11,945 nt of DNA from assembly GCA_029855985.1 (NCBI GenBank), contig JAGSHR010000083.1, forward strand, positions 1-11,945, written 5' to 3'. Origin of the DNA: Candidatus Njordarchaeota archaeon (lineage in GTDB: Archaea > Thermoproteota > JANJXX01 > Panguiarchaeales > Panguiarchaeaceae). Positions within the stretch are counted from its first letter, which is position 1; each line of letters starts with the position of its first letter. A model generated the notes under the pieces. That model saw only the letters and a list, made by a program, of their open reading frames with translations, made no database searches and had not been told where the DNA came from. Positions 8,605-11,945 of the stretch are shown here, piece by piece. A program made the translations under genes and the position numbers.

Positions 8605-11600
8605 GCGGTGACACCTTATGGATCCCAGGTTAAGTTTGATTCCAGAACGAGTAAAGAATGTGAAAAACATTTTAGCTGTAGTTAGCGGTAAGGGGGGTGT
8701 TGGTAAAAGCTTGTTCTCTGCGATTCTATCGCTAAATCTAGCTGAAAAGGGTTACACGGTTGGTTTACTGGATCTGGATTTCCACGGTTCAAGTTGCCAC
8801 ATCGTTCTTGGAGTTGACAAGATTGATTTTGAAGAAGAAAAGGGTGTTATTCCACCAATGATTTATGATATCAAATTTATGTCTATAGTTTTATTCTCAG
8901 GAAACGTACCAGTACCTATTAGGGGGGAGGACATAACCAACGCGTTCATCGAGATAATGGCCATAACTCGATGGGGAGAATTAGATTACCTTGTTATCGA
9001 TATGCCCCCAGGAATGGGAGAAGAAATCTTAGATATAATGAGGTACATGGCTAAAGCTGAGTTTCTCGTGATAACTACACCATCTAAATTAGCTCTAAAC
9101 GTTACAAGAAAAACAATTGAAATACTAAAATGGAGCAAGAGAAACATAGTGGGAGTCATTGGAAACATGTGCACCGAGGAAAACAATATTAAAAAGTTCG
9201 CCGAGAACCTTCGAGAAAAGTTTCTGGGGTGCATTCCCTATGACGAGCACATCGAAAACGCTCTTGGCAATCCCATAAAACTAAAAGAAACCATTTTCTA
9301 CCAAGCAGTTGGAAGAATCGTAGACAATGTGGCAAACCTAATACACCATAACCTATAGATTAACTTTTTATAGGGCCTATTCCTATTTTACACTAATTCT
9401 AATTTTGACGCTAGTTTTCAAATATGGTGACAAAATGCAATTAGAACATGGAGAAATGGAAGAGCATTACGTTAAGTTGAAAAAAAGATATTTCGTAATC
9501 GCAATCTTGATATCGTTCTTCGTAAACTTTGATTCATCCGCTTCAATCCCCATAATCACCAATTACGCCGTGACACTAGGAGCATCAACATTCATGGCTG
9601 GCTTAATTGCAGGAGCATACTCAATAACACACATACCATCAAACATAATACTCGGGAGAATCGTAGATAAATCAGGGAGAAAAACCCCATTATTCACGGG
9701 TTTAGCACTAGATGGTTTCTCACTATTCCTATACTCCATATCCAGCGACCCACTACAGCTCTTATTAGCCCGCCTAATCCACGGAGCAGGCGGAGGATTC
9801 GGAGGACCCGCATCAATGTCATACGTAGGAGACGCAGCCTCAAAAAACAAAAGCGGACGAATCATGGCCATCTACGGAATAATGACAGGGCTTTCTTATC
9901 TTTTAGGCTTCATGCTCGGAGGCATGGGTGCATTCTTTTTAGGTTACCGTAAACTCTACGAGCTTCTAGCCGCTATGATGTTTCTCGCCGCGCTAATATC
10001 GCTTGTACTCCCAGAGACCAAGGGTCGCAGCCACGGGAGCTTACCACTGCAAGAAGAGCTAAAAATCTTTAAGGAAACAATATCAAACAAATTCTTGGTT
10101 TTCTCCTACATCGCAATATTCGCGATAAGCTTCAACCAAGGCATAATCGTGTCAGTTTACGCGCTTATATTGAGCCTTAACGGTTATTCAACAGCAATGA
10201 TTGGAATGTTCTTCTCAGTAATGGTCATCGTCTCAATAGTAATACATTACCCATCAGGCCTACTGGGCGATAAAATCGGGAAAGAAAAAGTCATCTTTGT
10301 GGGACTAGTACTTCAAACATTATCATTCATTGTGTTCATGGGGCCCGTTACAACAGCGAATATAATTCTCGGTATGGCGATCAACGGTTTAGGTCACGGA
10401 CTAGTTTACCCAAACGGTGGAGCAATGGTTAGAGATCACACTTTAATGGAGAACCGCGGTCTAGCAACTGGAGTATTCTACGCTTTGCTCGTTGCAGGTG
10501 TAGCAGTAGGCGCGCCACTCTCAAGTTACATCGCCGAAATAGAAGGATTAACAGCGGGTCTAACATTAGGATTGATTATCCCCATGATCTCACTATTCTT
10601 AACTCTTTACACTTATACTAAATATTTGAAGTAGATATTAGTTTGGTTTTAAATTGGATTCTCCTTTTCTTTTTCCATTATATATTTTTTATACCCTAAT
10701 TTTGACTATTTTCTTAAGAGTGTATTGGTGTTAAGAAAAATGTCCGCAAGTTTTAATGTTTACAGATTGGAGTTGCCAATCCCTATAAGGGCTTTGAAAA
10801 CGATAAACGCTTACCTCATTGAATCAGGGGATGAATTAGTGATAATTGACACGGGAATGCCCGTTGATTTCACAGTAAAAGCACTAGAAGAGAAAACATT
10901 AGAAGCTGGAAAGCAGTTAAAACAGATTTCGAAGATATTTGTTACTCACATGCATATTGATCACATTGGAAATGCGGGTTACATACAAGAACTTTCGGAT
11001 GCAACAATTTACATGAATAAGGATGAGTACAAATTTGCGGAGTTTTTCATTTTAAACCCAGAAGAATCACTTGTTGAGTTAAAAAGAGTCTTAAGAGAAA
11101 ACGGAGCGCCTCTTGCTCTAGTTGAAAAAATCTTTGAGTACCATCCAGCCTTCTCAAGGCAAAACGCTTACAGGCTAATAGAAAAACTCGAGCCCCTCAA
11201 AGATGGTGAAAATATACCTGTAGGTGAAACGGTTCTCGTTGCAATTGAGACTCCTGGGCATTCACCCCACCACACATGTTTCTACGCTGAAAATGAGGAT
11301 GTACTCTTCACGGGTGACCACATTTTGCCAACAATTACGCCAAATGTTCGTTTCCCAATACTAGACGAAAACCCTTTAAAAGAATACATTGACAGCCTAG
11401 AAAAAGTGGAGAAACTTAAAGTTAGAGAGTATTATCCTGCACACGGTAAACCAAGTAACAACCTCAAAGAGAGAATAAAGGAACTAAAGTGTCATCACTA
11501 CTACAGATTGCTCGAAACATTCAACATTGTAAGCCGGGGACCAATAACAGGATACAAAGTCGCCTCAAAGTTAACTTGGGACATAAAATTAGACTGGGAG

Positions 11601-11945
11601 AGATTCCCACTTATCCAAAAATTCTTTGCGACAGGAGAAGCCCTATCGCATATAAGATACTTAGAGTATATTAACGTTATTGATAAAACAAAAACAAACG
11701 GCGTAATACGCTACAAAGCAACAGACACCGTACTAAACGTAAAAGAGAAACTAAAATTCCTATGCGAAAACAACAAAAAAGAAGAAACGAATAAACCCCA
11801 TACTGCACAATAATTATTCAATTCCACAGGTTGTAGATATGGTTTAATTTAATTATTGGACAAACATGCATAAACTATTTGTTTTTTATAGCACAAATTA
11901 TTTATATTGGATTATACATTAAAGAAATTAAAGCTTTTTAAAAAA

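Overview
The window is archaeal. Candidate TATA boxes sit about 25 nt before predicted transcript starts, Shine-Dalgarno-like GGTG/GGAG motifs precede four or five of the six genes, and T-tracts follow genes in place of hairpin terminators. The hydrogenase-maturation genes are of the type known from Thermococcales, and there is a giant secreted, C-terminally anchored surface protein. The DNA is AT-rich. Having HypA and an atypical HypB implies a [NiFe]-hydrogenase elsewhere in the genome. I cannot place the organism below the level of archaea: an uncultured Thermoproteota, Korarchaeota or Asgard lineage would all fit.

Layout, all genes on the + strand. 1-433: gene-free, but it holds a GC-rich island (about 241-345) that can fold into a long-range hairpin and has its own TATA-like box, so it is a candidate small RNA. 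434-1750: a DUF389-family membrane protein. 1980-7898: a surface protein of about 1,972 residues with a signal peptide, a DUF2341-like N-terminal region, two PPC-like beta-domains, eight or nine Ig-like repeats of about 100-118 residues, one C-terminal membrane anchor and a 38-residue charged cytoplasmic tail. 7899-8202: gene-free, with T-tracts and a possible three-way-junction RNA before hypA. 8203-9358: hypA and an atypical Mrp/MinD-type hypB, 13 nt apart and clearly an operon. 9435-10634: an MFS transporter. 10740-11813: a metallo-beta-lactamase-fold hydrolase with a C-terminal winged-helix domain (LACTB2-like). 11814-11945: gene-free, with a terminator-like T-tract and a possible promoter for a gene beyond the edge.

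Functional links: only hypA-hypB form an obvious functional unit, delivering nickel to [NiFe]-hydrogenase. The other genes each have their own promoter-like sequence and look independent. The least explained parts are the surface protein with its cytoplasmic tail and the two potentially structured non-coding stretches. Neither RNA has been tested by covariation or expression.
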